Of a DNA stretch of 64,000 nt, positions 8,940-19,439 are shown in pieces. Location: positions 3,844,001 through 3,908,000 of the forward strand of contig LR990057.1 of the NCBI GenBank assembly GCA_905147135.1. Direction: 5' to 3'. The stretch is from Blastobasis lacticolella. Its lineage: Eukaryota > Arthropoda > Insecta > Lepidoptera > Blastobasidae. Position 1 is the first letter of the stretch. Each line of letters opens with the position of its first letter. The translations under genes were made by a program, and so were the position numbers. A model generated the notes under the pieces. It ran no database searches. It saw only the letters and a list, made by a program, of their open reading frames with translations, and had not been told where the DNA came from.

Positions 8940-11880
8940 CCAAGAGTTAGGGTAGCGATAAGTGACGATACGGTCAACAAAAGGATATGAATATTTTTAA
9001 AGAGACTAGTATATAAAGATAACTATGCTTACAAATAAACAAAGAAAAAGCAATTATTATATTTTACATTACATTATAGGTATATTTTATAATAATATCA
9101 TAAATATTTGCAATTTAAAACACAAGACGGACTTTATCTTAAATAAAATATTTATCAATTACACAGGTTAACTTTAGTGCTATGATTGTTCTTATTAAAA
9201 CTTTTATAAAATATATCTATTTAATAGCACCCAAAACCGTCTACGCTCTTAAATTACACTTGCGATTCTTAAAGGGTTAACAGCGTCGCTTGTTAACCCT
9301 AAAATTATTACCAAAGATGGCTCCCCGAGTCTTATTCAAGATTATCGACATTGTTATTGTTACCTCTGTGGGAACCAATTTGAATATGCATTGTGATTAT
9401 AATTTATTCAAATTTCCTAACAATAACATGTTGTAATTTAATAATTTGTAACAAGTTTCTTTTTATTTGTCGCATGTAGTTTTATGCGGTTGTTATAGGG
9501 TTAAGGGTTAGATTTCGCATACTTTGGATTTAATTCTTACTCTTCGCTCCGTATGAGAAATACAATTTTATAGTAAGAAACTGTCTTTGCAATTTTGATT
9601 ATTTAGGTAAAATAAATTGTGATTGCACAAATTCATAAACACTATCTAATCTCTAACAAAGCAAAGCTTCTACTGTACTGTATGGGTAGGTACTTGAATA
9701 CTTTTAATTTAATCATATATCTTCTATTTATTGTATATAGTAACACTCAGAACCGGAACAGAAATTAATAAATCAATTAAATTTTAATTTCTAACCGACC
9801 GACAATCTAACCTAAGATCTCGTGTTGACAGATGGTAACCTGTTGGTGTTAAAACTCTGTATGTAATTTATGAGTAAAATTCTGTGCCAAAACGCTAAAC
9901 TGACTTTGATGAAACTTGGCAGTGGTCGAGAACGTGGTTTTCTATAATAGTTTAAAAGGTACCTAAATTGTGTTCTCTCTCCTGCTAGCAGACATTGGCA
10001 TAACGATTTGTTATTTTTTAGTACTTATTTAGAAACAATAACCTAAACTTCTGTATTTCGTCGCCGTTCTTTTAACTTATATCTGAAACAAAGAAACAAA
10101 TTAATTAAAATATGTTGATTTCTAAAAAATTGCAACTTCGATAAAAATGTCAGGTTGGGAATTTTTCGAAGCTAATTATTGTTGTAGAGAAAAGTAGTAG
10201 GTGTGTTACAAAAAATACATTAATTTTAAGTGTTAGTATAGGTATGAAGAACTGTAAAATAGACAAGTAACTAAGTATGGTCTACCGAGCATCAAGTTAA
10301 CTAGAGCGTTCTTATGCTAGAAGATGTACGTGCCAAAATCGAACTGTACGTAACTTAATAAGTCTGTACCTACATTACTCAAAGGTGCTTTTCTCTAAGT
10401 CATAAATACTTAAAATTACTTGGTTTTACGTAAGGAGGATTTGTAAAACTTAAACGAATCAAAAATTCGAAATAATGAAACTAATGCTTTCCTAATAATA
10501 TAGTCATCAGAATATAGTAGCGGCGTATTTGCACTAGACATTAGGAAATACCTATAACAACACTGATTTACTCTGATCACAAAGTTACCAAAGTGAACAA
10601 AAAAGCCCTATTACAATGTCTAATTGTCACTTACGTGGGAAATTCTTATAAAATCCTACACAATACTTGGAAATTCTTCGTTTTCCTCCAAACAGGGCCA
10701 AAATGGCGCGCTGATGTCGCGTCCGAATCGACGCCATGTTGAAAATGCGCAACATGGATGCGCAGTCGACCGAAAACTGAATCCAAGACCAATTTAACCT
10801 GAGCTCTACTCGTGAACATGAAACCTCTAGGGCTTCCGGAAAATTGCACTACGGAAGGGGATGGAGAGGTCTACAAAATTTGGTTCCACCAACCCCTTTC
10901 GGACACTATTGTCGCCTCGTGTGTTCACCCACGCCGCAATGAAAGTCCATGGCAATTGCGACCCTTTCTTAAAGAGTTAAGTTTGAATTTTCCGTGCAGT
11001 TGCGAAACTAAATTCTCTAATAAAATATTGTGCAGAAGCGATGCTTGGCACGCGAACTTTGAAAGTGTACTTTATCACGCGAGGTTATGTGTGGTTTTTG
11101 TTTGACTTTGGTACAGCGAGGTATTTCATGTGCTCTCAGTCGAATGAAAGCATTATGCGCTATAGACATAAAGTCGAAAACTCTTTTGAAAGGAGAGAAA
11201 AACGGTAGCGATTGTGTGGGTGCCACGTATGTATGAGAGAAAACCTTGTTACGGACGCCGTTGTGAGCGTATTTGATAAAGGGTAACGTCACATTTCGAT
11301 GTTTGAATTTTTACCTATGAATGTGACATTTTGCAGAATAAGCTTACATTTACATAGCGCGGTGGTGTGCGCTCAGCAATGTCGCACGCGAGTGTGCGAG
11401 TATTTTAATAATATTCATTTTTCCATGTCACTGGATGTTGGAATTCTTGGAAATTTGTAGGGAATAAGCCAATATAATGTTGGAAAACGGTATTTTTTTA
11501 AGTGGCTTCTCTCGAGACACATGCGACATAACAATTGGGATGTATCGTTTGTTAAATGAATCGAAAGGGAAATATTTGCTTACAGATCTCTTGGTAAAGT
11601 TTTAACGAGATTCAGAGCTATCTACGATATAAGCAGTATCCTGCTAATACTGGCAGCTGCAGAGAGAACTGGTCCCCTTGATTCTAGGTAATTGAACGGT
11701 GACTAACTCCTGTTCCTGTTATTATATTGTAGCATTTTTAAATTATTCAAATTTCGAAAGTTTTAGGTATACCTAAAGACAAAAAAAGCGTGCTTAATTG
11801 ATTTTGCGAATTGACGATCTGTGTGGTTCACTTGATTAACTTGGCGGTAAATTTTGATTTTTGTTAAGCGTTTGGGTGAT
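8940..11880. other. Unique DNA, no gene seen
   Basis: No recognised mobile element. About 10640-11400 is GC-richer and more complex, with overlapping frames of 67, 97 and 91 codons on both strands. The 97-codon plus frame (10812-11105) contains several cysteines and tryptophans but no known domain and no splice context, so I do not call it. The rest is AT-rich. Confidence 0.45.
9273..9300. repeat. Perfect 10-bp inverted repeat
   Basis: AGGGTTAACA (9273-9282) is followed by GCGTCGCT and TGTTAACCCT (9291-9300), an exact mirror with an 8-base loop. A GGGTTAAC word recurs near 8248. No target duplication was recognised. Could be a chance palindrome. Confidence 0.7.
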
Positions 11881-11883
11881 GTT

Positions 11884-11972
11884 TGTACAATAAGTATGGA
11901 TTTAAAAAATATATGAGTAGTGTATCAGTTTTCTGGCACCCATAACACAAGCTTTGCTTACTTTGGACCTAA
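11884..11972 (+). repeat. SINE-like family S2 fragment
   Basis: The order TTTAAAAAATATATGAGTA, TATCAG, CACCCATAACACAAGC and TTTGCTTACTTTG matches the distal part of the copy at 13038-13219. The tRNA-like head is absent. Confidence 0.5.
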
Positions 11973-12069
11973 TAAATAATAATTATAATGTTGGCGTTGA
12001 TTTCCCGGTTTCCTGAGTTATTATATACCTCAGAAAAGAGTAATTCGAAAATTCTACTTTTTTTGCAGT

Positions 12070-12358
12070 AGGTACGCAGTGACAAACGAGCAGACAGCCA
12101 ACCTGATGGTAAGCGGTAACTGTCGCCCATAACATCTACGATTCATGCATTTAGGCTGCAGGCAACAAAAACGCAGAACTGCAGGTGCGTTGTCACTGTA
12201 AGGAATAAGATGCCTCATGCCTGTAATTGCGCTGGCTACCTTATCCTTCAAACCGGAACACAACAATACAAGCATTGTTGCTTGACGGCCGAAACAGATA
12301 AGGCGGTGGTACTCACCCAGGCGGACTTCTCAGGCTTGACAGAGTCGTACCACCTGAC
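12070..12358 (+). repeat. Interspersed repeat family S3, near full length
   Basis: Best copy of this ~290-bp family. It runs from GCAGTGACAAACGAGCAGAC through CAGGTGCGTTGTCACTGTAA, TGCGCTGGCTACC, CAAACCGGAACACAACAATA and GGTGGTACTCACCCAGG to GTACCACCTG. Related copies are at 3085-3280, 15392-15645, 57800-57920 and 58725-58835. I know the type as a common lepidopteran short repeat but cannot fix its class; there are no clear Pol III boxes. Confidence 0.65.
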
Positions 12359-12404
12359 AGAACCTAATTATATTTCCCATTGAAATTGTGATCATTCCAT
12401 AAAC

Positions 12405-12560
12405 ATACATAAATAAAGCTCACGCTTCAGTCCCGCAGGTGGAGTAGGCCGAAACTATAGACCGCTTTGCTCTGTCCTGACACAACTCAGGACATTCCAT
12501 CCCATCATTAACCTCCTAACACTCTATCAAAACAATTACAACAAACATTTCGACACTCTC
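12405..12560 (+). repeat. Fragment of a common lepidopteran repeat
   Basis: CATAAATAAAGCTCACGC followed by CCCGCAGGTGGAGTAGGC and ACTATAGACC...TGTCCTGACACA follows the order of a familiar moth and butterfly interspersed repeat (AAACTCACGC, GGGGTAGGCAGAG, TCCTGACACA). A second possible scrap lies near 31300-31335. Identification is from memory of the pattern and is uncertain. Confidence 0.4.
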
Positions 12561-12679
12561 GAATTCCTTAACATCTCTATCTCCACGTATCACAGTGGCT
12601 TAGTCTCGGCTAAAACGCCGGCATACTCAAGACCCCCTTTATCAGTCGTTGGAGAAAGGCAATAAATAAAAACCAAGAG

Positions 12680-12690
12680 CCCCCCCCCCC
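12680..12690 (+). repeat. C11 homopolymer
   Basis: Eleven consecutive C in otherwise AT-rich DNA, next to TCTCCTACCC. Directly visible. The exact length is error-prone in sequencing. Confidence 0.8.
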
Positions 12691-12884
12691 TCTCCTACCC
12701 TTCCTCGGAGTGTGTACGAAAAGTGTAATTGATGAAGCTACGTCACAAACAAAACTGTACACATTTATAGTGGCCCTGAAATTGTGCGCCTCAGTGGGGA
12801 TCGTTTCCGTATGCAGTAGGGATGGGGATACTGCTTTAGAGTTCAAGTATTAGGACTTTAAAATGTTGCTGTTTTTTCATGTTA

Positions 12885-12942
12885 TACGGCAGACAAACAG
12901 GCAAACGGGCCACCTGATGGAAAGTGGTCGGTGGCCGGTGAT
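12885..12942 (-). repeat. LINE 3' end family D, minus-strand fragment
   Basis: CAGACAAACAGGCAAACGGG then CCACCTGATGGAAAGTGGTC is the reverse complement of the family D terminus seen at 13395-13445. Only the last ~60 bases remain. It lies 350 bp from a plus-strand copy, making an inverted pair. Confidence 0.55.
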
Positions 12943-13037
12943 AGTAAAGTGGTGATGGTGAATGGTGCAGTATGGTGAGCCATTAACAGCTGAGACTAAA
13001 CTAAATATTCACTTAGTAACAACTAATACATTGATGA

Positions 13038-13219
13038 CCTGAGGGGTCAGTTAGTTAATCAAGGGTTCGACTCCCGGCCGGGCAGAAATTGAAATGATGA
13101 ATTTTAATTTCTGCTACGGGTCTGGGTGTTATATGTATAACAAGTATGTCTTTAAAAATATATAAGTATTTTATCAGCTGTCACCTATACACAAGCATGG
13201 CTTACTTTGTGGCTAGATG
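13038..13219 (+). mobile_element. SINE-like family S2 with tRNA-type box B
   Basis: GGTTCGACTCC at 13064-13074 fits a Pol III box B. It is followed by CGGCCGGGCAGAAATTGAAA, TGATGAATTTTAATTTCTGC, GGGTGTTATATGTATAACA, TATTTTATCAGCTGTCACC and TGGCTTACTTTGTGGCTAGA. A minus-strand copy with the same order lies at 52560-52850 and a fragment at 11884-11972. The box A region is not clear, so the 5' boundary is soft. Confidence 0.6.
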
Positions 13220-13295
13220 GCGGGTATGATTGTTGAAGCATATAGCGGTGAGTAAGGTTTCCAGTGCTCCATGGGGTGGGGATTTGGGGAACCGT

Positions 13296-13468
13296 GGCTT
13301 TGGCAGTGGAGTGGCATTTGCTTTTTGCTGCCAGAGCAACGTGTTATAGAGGTGGGCAACGCATTAGCGATACTCTTGGTGTTGCTAATGTCTATAGGCA
13401 GTGGTGACCACTTTCCATCAGGTGGCCCGCTTGCCTGTTTGCCTACCGTATGACATAAAAAGAAAAAG
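13296..13468 (+). mobile_element. LINE 3' end, family D, with A-rich tail
   Basis: Collinear with 4905-5088. It ends in CCTACCGTATGACATAAAAA and an A-rich stretch to about 13478. It directly follows the S2 element, so the two may have inserted one into the other's tail. A 60-codon frame (13271-13453) runs through it with no sign of selection. Confidence 0.65.
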
Positions 13469-13479
13469 AAAAAAAATAT

Positions 13480-13885
13480 TTTTAAGACTTTTTTGTTGTT
13501 TCTGAACCAAATAAAGATTTCGCTACGTCTTAAGGAAATTATCACACTTCCTTTCCAAATCTATCGACAACGCGCACCCCTACCGCGGAACACACCATAT
13601 TTGTTTCAGTCGGGAGTCGATTCCATTCCTTTCCGGCGGATAGCCGAAAATAAGCGCTGTGCTAAATCGACTAACAAATTACTTTGCCTTACTAGACTCC
13701 GTTTGAAACTTTATCGGCCGTGAGCCGCCATTTTTTTGCGAATTCGACTCTACATCGTTAAAATCCTCTTGATGTCTGCTCTAGGTAGAGACGATGTGGA
13801 ATGGAAGGTCGCACTGATTTTTCTTATTATTAAAATGTGAAAAAGTAAAGATCTCTTCGTTTCGATTTTGATTTGAAATTTATCG
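13480..13885. other. Unique DNA, no gene seen
   Basis: A 76-codon plus frame (13493-13723) is rich in R, L and P and has no domain I know. No splice sites or repeats were recognised. Confidence 0.4.
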
Positions 13886-13889
13886 TTAA

Positions 13890-14117
13890 CTAGCTTGTTG
13901 CCCGCAACTTTGTCTACGTGTAATTCGATCACTACCTGCTGGACTTGTTTTCGTAGGAACCGCATTCAATTTCGGGGAAAATCCTATGTAATTCGCTGAT
14001 AATGTAGATGAACGAAATTTTATATTCGGTTGAGTAATTTTGTGAGTTTTTCCATTATGATCAAACGAACAAAGCGACAAACAAACGAAACTTTTCTCTG
14101 TATAGTATTAACATAGA
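13890..14117 (-). mobile_element. Complete non-autonomous Helitron, 228 bp
   Basis: On the minus strand the element begins 5'-TC (14117-14116) and ends CTAG-3' (13893-13890). It is flanked by A on the 5' side and T on the 3' side, the canonical A|T Helitron insertion. Just inside the 3' end lies a small palindrome, GTTGCGGGCAAC (13897-13908 on plus). The 5' region, with GTTTCGTTTGTTTGTCGC on the minus strand, resembles the GTTTGTTTGTTTG stretch of small lepidopteran Helitrons. It has no coding capacity, so it must have moved with Rep/helicase supplied in trans. Confidence 0.75.
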
Positions 14118-14209
14118 TTAGATTTTAACATTATAATTTTATAATGGCTGTACTTGAACGAAAAATTGAAGACAAAAAAATATGCAATTTTTTTTAACTA
14201 GACTAACCT

Positions 14210-14394
14210 AGCTTGCATCAAATTCTTAAACGCGTTTAAAAATGTCGTTTAATCTTTTTGTGTGAAGCTTTTTGTTCAAGTATCCACTTAAATTCGTATA
14301 AGAACTTGGTGCAAATCGCCCTAAACGTCATTTTGTATGATATTATGTATTTATCTTACGCTTAAATGCGATTAAAAATTTGGTGTAAGTCGCC
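14210..14394. mobile_element. Palindromic MITE M1 plus adjoining half copy
   Basis: The first unit, 14210-14320, starts AGCTTGCATCAAATTCTTAA and ends AAGAACTTGGTGCAAATCGC, a long imperfect palindrome typical of the family. Immediately after it, 14321-14394 carries only a right half (CTTAAATGCGATTAAAAATT then TGGTGTAAGTCGCC). Two units back to back suggest insertion of one copy next to another, or partial deletion of a dimer. Confidence 0.6.
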
Positions 14395-14688
14395 TTTAGT
14401 GCATTAGTAGTGTTACAGCAATAAACAAATAAATAATTTCTACCTCACCAACCTTCGCTTCAATCTCGACACCGTTACCAGGAGAATCCAAAAGTATTCC
14501 AATAAATGGGGACATAGATGTCCCAATTTGCTTCGCTCTCTCACTCTCTCTTGGAGATGTTTGCTCACTCTAGGTGGATACGATGGTAGAGACTATGTAG
14601 AGCACAGATTTTAGTAAACTTATATGCGAAATTTAAATGTTTGATCTGATTGAGTTATGTATATTATATGTTGTATGTATGTTAAATG

Positions 14689-14925
14689 CTAACCGTTGCT
14701 TTTACGGTGAGGGAATACATCGTGATGATATCTGCACATTCAGGCGACTGAGTAACCATTATCCAATCTGGTCAGGTTCCCCTGGTAGCAGGGTCACAAA
14801 GCTGACCTCCGATGGCAGTATTTCTATTGTAATTATCTGATCTGCCAAATCCTGGATCATAGTCAAGGCGGACCTTGGGCCTTCGTGTGCTAGAGCACAA
14901 TCGGAACATTAACGCCAAGATGATG
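14689..14925 (+). mobile_element. SINE S1, 5'-truncated
   Basis: Starts inside the body at CTAACCGTTGCTTTTACGG and runs through CACATTCAGGCGACTGAGTA, CAATCTGGTCAGGTTCCCCT and ATCTGCCAAATCCTGGATCA to CATTAACGCCAAGATGATG. The tRNA-like head is missing, as expected of incomplete reverse transcription. The short 67-codon frame here is a read-through. Confidence 0.7.
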
Positions 14926-14929
14926 TGCG

Positions 14930-15385
14930 AAATATAACTCAATTATGTTTTTATATTTTTTTTTTTATATTATTGTTAGTAAGAGTGTTGGATGGAGTGA
15001 GATTCTTAATTCGGTCTTTGAGTCTTATTATAAATATTTTTAAAGTTTTCGATCCATTTACGAAAATATAACTCAAAAACGTTACTCAACTTAACTCAAA
15101 ACGATAAAAGAAAACCACACTTTTCACCGTTGTTAGATGTACAAATTTTGATGAAATTTGATGCAGATATAGAATATGAGAGGGTAGGGTTAATGTCTTA
15201 AGCTTTCCAAGCGAAGTTAAAGAGTTCGTTCATTTAAATACAAAATATTGTTCCTAAGCCTTGGTTAAAATCTCAACTTCATTATCATTTTAATTACATT
15301 ATTACCCGTGGGCTTTATAGAAAACTTTTAGGATTGACAGAATCCACCTATTGGTAAAACGTCTAACAACAGGTATACATTTTAT
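14930..15385. other. Unique AT-rich DNA, no gene seen
   Basis: Long T run near 14958-14968 and AT-rich context. No frame or repeat of note. Confidence 0.5.
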
Positions 15386-15391
15386 ATGTCT

Positions 15392-15645
15392 ATTATCAAG
15401 TGACAAACAAGCAGACAGCCCGCACGATAGAAAGAAACTGTCGCCCATAACATCTACGATTCATGCACTCAGGTTGCACACAACAAAAATGCAGAACCGC
15501 AGGTGCGTTTTCACTGTAATTGCACTGGCTGCCTCATCCTTTGAACCAGAATACAACCAAAGCAATGTAGCTTAACGGCAGCAATAGATACGCAGTGGTA
15601 CTCACCCAGGCTGACTTCTCAGGCTTGACAGAGTCCTACCACCTG
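15392..15645 (+). repeat. Interspersed repeat family S3
   Basis: Parallels 12070-12358: TCAAGTGACAAACAAGCAGA, ACTGTCGCCCATAACATCTA, CAGGTGCGTTTTCACTGTAA, TTGCACTGGCTGCC, GTGGTACTCACCCAGGCTGA and TACCACCTG. A short internal deletion relative to 12070-12358 removes the AAGATGCCTCATGCC segment. Confidence 0.65.
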
Positions 15646-15649
15646 GTAA

Positions 15650-16129
15650 ACTTTCTACCTATCTAGATTCTCGACCTATAATTTAGTTACAAATCGCTAT
15701 AATTTAGATAGAATCCGGCTCCAAATCTCGCAGACAGAGGTATAATATCGGGAATTATGAAAGCAGATTGCGTACGAATCGAACTAAATTTTCCGATAGT
15801 GGATCTCGATGGTTTTCAAGATGGCCGCCCCGGCCCCATGTGGTGCATGTGTGCGCTTGTTATCCAGTCACTCTTTCTCCTATATTTCCCATTCGTTTTG
15901 ACAAGCGAAACGCTTTCGGTGCAGAGAGTGGCTAGCGGTATGTTTTTAGGGAATTGTGTTTTTGTTGGTAGTTTTGGAGGCAGATAAGGTAGCTAGAAAG
16001 ACATAGCGGTCGAATGCGGACCTAGTTTACGACGTTGGGCTACGTGCAGGGTTGGGTTCCGTAGTTTCCTGTCACCATGCGTAAATAAAAGTCTTAGTGG
16101 GATATTTACAAAGATAAACACTTTATTAA
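15650..16129. other. Unique DNA, no gene seen
   Basis: A 76-codon plus frame at 15757-15987 includes a hydrophobic stretch (ALVIQSLFLLYFPFVL). I see no homology, no signal-peptide logic and no supporting gene structure, so I leave it uncalled. AAGATGGCCGCC at 15819-15830 is a Kozak-like string but lies inside the frame. Confidence 0.4.
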
Positions 16130-16430
16130 GTTATAATAAGTTCGTGGGGACCGGGAGCCCATCGAATTTTTAAAGATGTCTCAGCACGTATCAAGTCTGT
16201 CTGTCGTTGTCTCGTCAGGGCAAGTTGTGACCAAAATGCTGGCCTTTATTTAGCACAGCGTTTGAGCATTGCCATTCAACGTGGCAATGCCGCCAGCATT
16301 TTGGGCACCTTGCCTAGTGGCAGCAGTTTATTAGATTAGTTTCTTAATAATTTTTAGTTTTAGATAAATTTTGACCTAGGTTTAGTTAGTTAAATTTAGT
16401 ATAAAATTTGTATAGTTGTTAATAAATGAC
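16130..16430 (+). mobile_element. C-terminal remnant of a LINE-type protein plus 3' UTR
   Basis: One open plus frame runs from 16130 to the TAG at 16337-16339 and reads GAHRIFKDVSARIKS... then LYLAQRLSIAIQRGNAASIL and GTLPSG. The pattern iGpgA.rlfkdis.Ri....gd..a..yL.QRlSiAiQRGNAaSilGTlP is one I know from C-termini of insect retroelement proteins, though I cannot name the clade. A 3' UTR follows with AATAAA at 16421-16426. The start is truncated (stop at 16127), so only ~69 codons remain. It is a dead fragment. Confidence 0.55.
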
Positions 16431-16434
16431 CATT

Positions 16435-18595
16435 AATCAATGAACAAAAGTTATAAATGCACACCTACACTTATTTCTGTACGATTGTATGAAATATAAG
16501 CCAGTAACATCCTTTTATAAAATAGTCGACTACTTATTACTCATTAGCTTGAGGAATTCAGGTATTTCTAAACAAAAACATGAAAAAAAATAAAGATAAA
16601 TATTTCGGAAACCGATAGCTAGACCTAGAACCTGAGGTGCCGTAAGATAAGTTTTAAAATACTTATCTAACAGTACCTCACAAAAGTGTCACTTTAAGGC
16701 TTTATTATTTATTATATTATATTACAATGCTAAAAGATGTAACATTATTTGTCGGCCTGATTTCCAATAACTACAAAGTTCTTCTTTATTCTTTATTGTA
16801 CACAAACATGACATAATTATACAGTACAGTAATAGAGATGTGCGAAGTTGTAAAATAAATTATTGCAATCACAGTGTAAAATCAATAATCATTGAAATCA
16901 CTGTAATAGTACCTTTATCACTTATATCATCAATTACGTATCATTTATAATTTCACTCTACAAAGCCCGTTCAATCTTTATTTCGCTACTAGTCTTCTAA
17001 ACTCTCAGCTACGCCGTTCTCCACCCGCACCGCGCTTGCAGTACCCCCACGGCCTCTGAAGGGTTGCTTGTTAGACGACAATATGCATCCACCGATACCG
17101 TTCAGGAATATTATTATTTAATAAGTACGAACCGAATACACCTAGGTAGTTGGAGGAGCTATGTTCGAGGATTATTAGAGAGAGTCTACTACGATCAAGT
17201 TTGATTGAAGAACGTATCGAATTTCGTAAAATGAGCGTTTCGTGAAATACGAAGCCTTTTACGGAATGATGTGTTTATAATTATTAATTTGAATTTGAAT
17301 TAATTGTGAATAATAAATTCAATTTATTTGTCCCAATACCAATATATCTATTCACGAACACATACCCTGGATCAAATAAAATAGTAGATGAAGCAGTACT
17401 TTCGAACCGAAGATTTTGACACATACATAGAGCTTCGAACGCTGTCCATACATACACCTCAGACCAAATAAGACAGAAAAGTCACAAGATCAATAAAAAC
17501 AGAATCCTGCAAAGAACATACCGACGCCGCAAAACTACGCCATACATACACGATCACACGCACACATTGACAACCAAAACCAGGCTTTGGCCAATTGACA
17601 ACCAAATTACGACACGCAAGAAACCCACGAATTAAAAACTACGCCATACACACGTTTACAAAACCCGTTCACATCACTATTGACCGCCATCTTTATTTCT
17701 CATTCTGAACTGTTGTAAAATATGCAACATTATTTCCAGCCACGTATACCCAAAGAACGACAAACGAAGCCAAGCAGAATCCAAATCCACATCGAATATC
17801 GAAATAGGGAATTCAAAACCGAAAACGTAGGTGGAATCTAATACATTCCATTTCAAATACACGGGGGCCACCCCCATGACGCGTGGGACATGACAAGTGC
17901 CAGAATTCGACGGTAGTCAGAAATTTACTAAATAAAATTGGTCCTTCGAAGGGGAAAATAATGTTCACTTTTCACGAGGATAAGCCTTGCTACGACTGTA
18001 TGAGGAACACAGCTACGTGTTACCTTGCGCTTGCTGTCGTGGTTTAAACGGTTTTTTCTCAAAGTACATATGTAAAATAAGATGTCATCACACATAAGTT
18101 TCTTCTATACTTTATTCGATAAAATAGGCAATATTCAAAGGCAAACGGGTATTTACAATGAAAGAAAAAGACAAAAACACAATAAAAAAGCACATCAGTA
18201 ATCATGTAAATATCTCTAAAAAATAGTTTATTTACTACTGTACTGTTGTTTAAAATGGTTTAAACCTCTTAAGTATGTTCCTAAGAACCTATGCTAGTAA
18301 TAGGAGATTAGAGATATATAGAAGAGTGTCTTTTTAACATGTGAGTTGTAGGTACTTGAAAGTGATAATAAACAACACGGTTTTTAATATTTTATTGACA
18401 GACCTGGAGGCCTGGTCTTTTGAGCCAAGTATTGTTATAAAGTCTTTTGTTAAAATCTAGGTTTAAACATTGACTTAGTTTACAATATTTACATTGTTTA
18501 TATTACAGTAAAATTGCACTAGATGGACTCAATTGTTTTTAATGAAATTGTACAGAGGCACGAGAACGTGGAATTGTATATTTTTGCTTATTATT
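16435..18595. other. Unique DNA with weak local repetition
   Basis: No gene seen. Around 17520-17660 the words AAAACTACGCCATACA and TTGACAACCAAA each occur twice in degenerate form, about 100 and 30 bp apart, in a CA-rich stretch. A 66-codon minus frame at 17677-17877 has no motif. Confidence 0.45.
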
Positions 18596-18600
18596 TAATA

Positions 18601-18956
18601 CTAGTGGACCCGGCACGACTTTGTCCGCGTGACTCCTACCCTACACCTACGTAACATCTACCTACGCTTTTTCTTACAAAGAAACCTCGTCCTGAAAAAT
18701 ACAAATCCAACAAAAAAGAATTAGCTAAATGAAATTATGCGCAAATATCCAACATTTTGATAACTTAGGTTCTTCTTTGATAATCTTATTGCATTTTCCT
18801 AAGGATCACAATTTTATCTGAAGGTAAAATATAGCCTATTGTACTCGCATATAACGTAGCTTTCTATAGGTAACAATTTTTAAAATCAGTTAAGTTATTT
18901 TTAAGCTTAGGTATCCATTACAATCAAATCTTTCCTTTTGTAATATTATCTAATAC
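18601..18956 (-). mobile_element. Small non-autonomous Helitron, decayed
   Basis: The plus-strand left edge A|CTAGTGGACCCGGCACGAC is the reverse complement of a Helitron 3' end (...CTAG|T). It is followed by AAAATATAGCCTATTGTACT, AACGTAGCTTTCTATAGGTA and ATTTTTAAAATCAGTTAAG, which match the internal order of a common lepidopteran Helitron-type repeat. The distal end, TTTGTAATATTATCTAATAC, corresponds to the usual TATAATATTAGTATAGAT 5' end but is worn, so the right boundary is approximate. Confidence 0.6.
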
Positions 18957-18979
18957 CAATACCATCTAATATAGAGTTA

Positions 18980-19435
18980 AAAAAATTTGTGTAAAGACAC
19001 GTAGCAATCAAATCAAAACTGATTAAGTATCATCAAGTAATTATTACAACACCCAAAAGAGAAGTCAATGTCACAGATTCACCCCTAAGCATTTAACCCA
19101 GTGCCCGACTAATAAAATACTCCAATCTAACCTTGACATAGCCCTAGTTAGTATGCACAGGCTTTCTTTTAAATTCGCATGTATTAATTTGGAGAATTCC
19201 AAAGATAGCCAAAAATGAATTCAAATGCAAAGAACATGCGGTTCAGAATCGCTGGTACAGCGTCTCGGGTTTTGAGCTTCGTTTTCAAATATGGAGCATT
19301 TGAAGACAATATTACTTCCTGAAGGAGAAGTAAAATTCGCAACTCTAACTGGCTGGCAATAAAGCTCAGAGTCGATAAAAAAGAAATGAGACGTACGCCA
19401 TTTAAATATGGAACGGTTATTTAGCACGTGGTTCT
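18980..19435. other. Unique DNA, no gene seen
   Basis: AT-rich, with one 68-codon minus frame at 19221-19427. No domain or repeat recognised. Confidence 0.45.
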
Positions 19436-19439
19436 CGTG

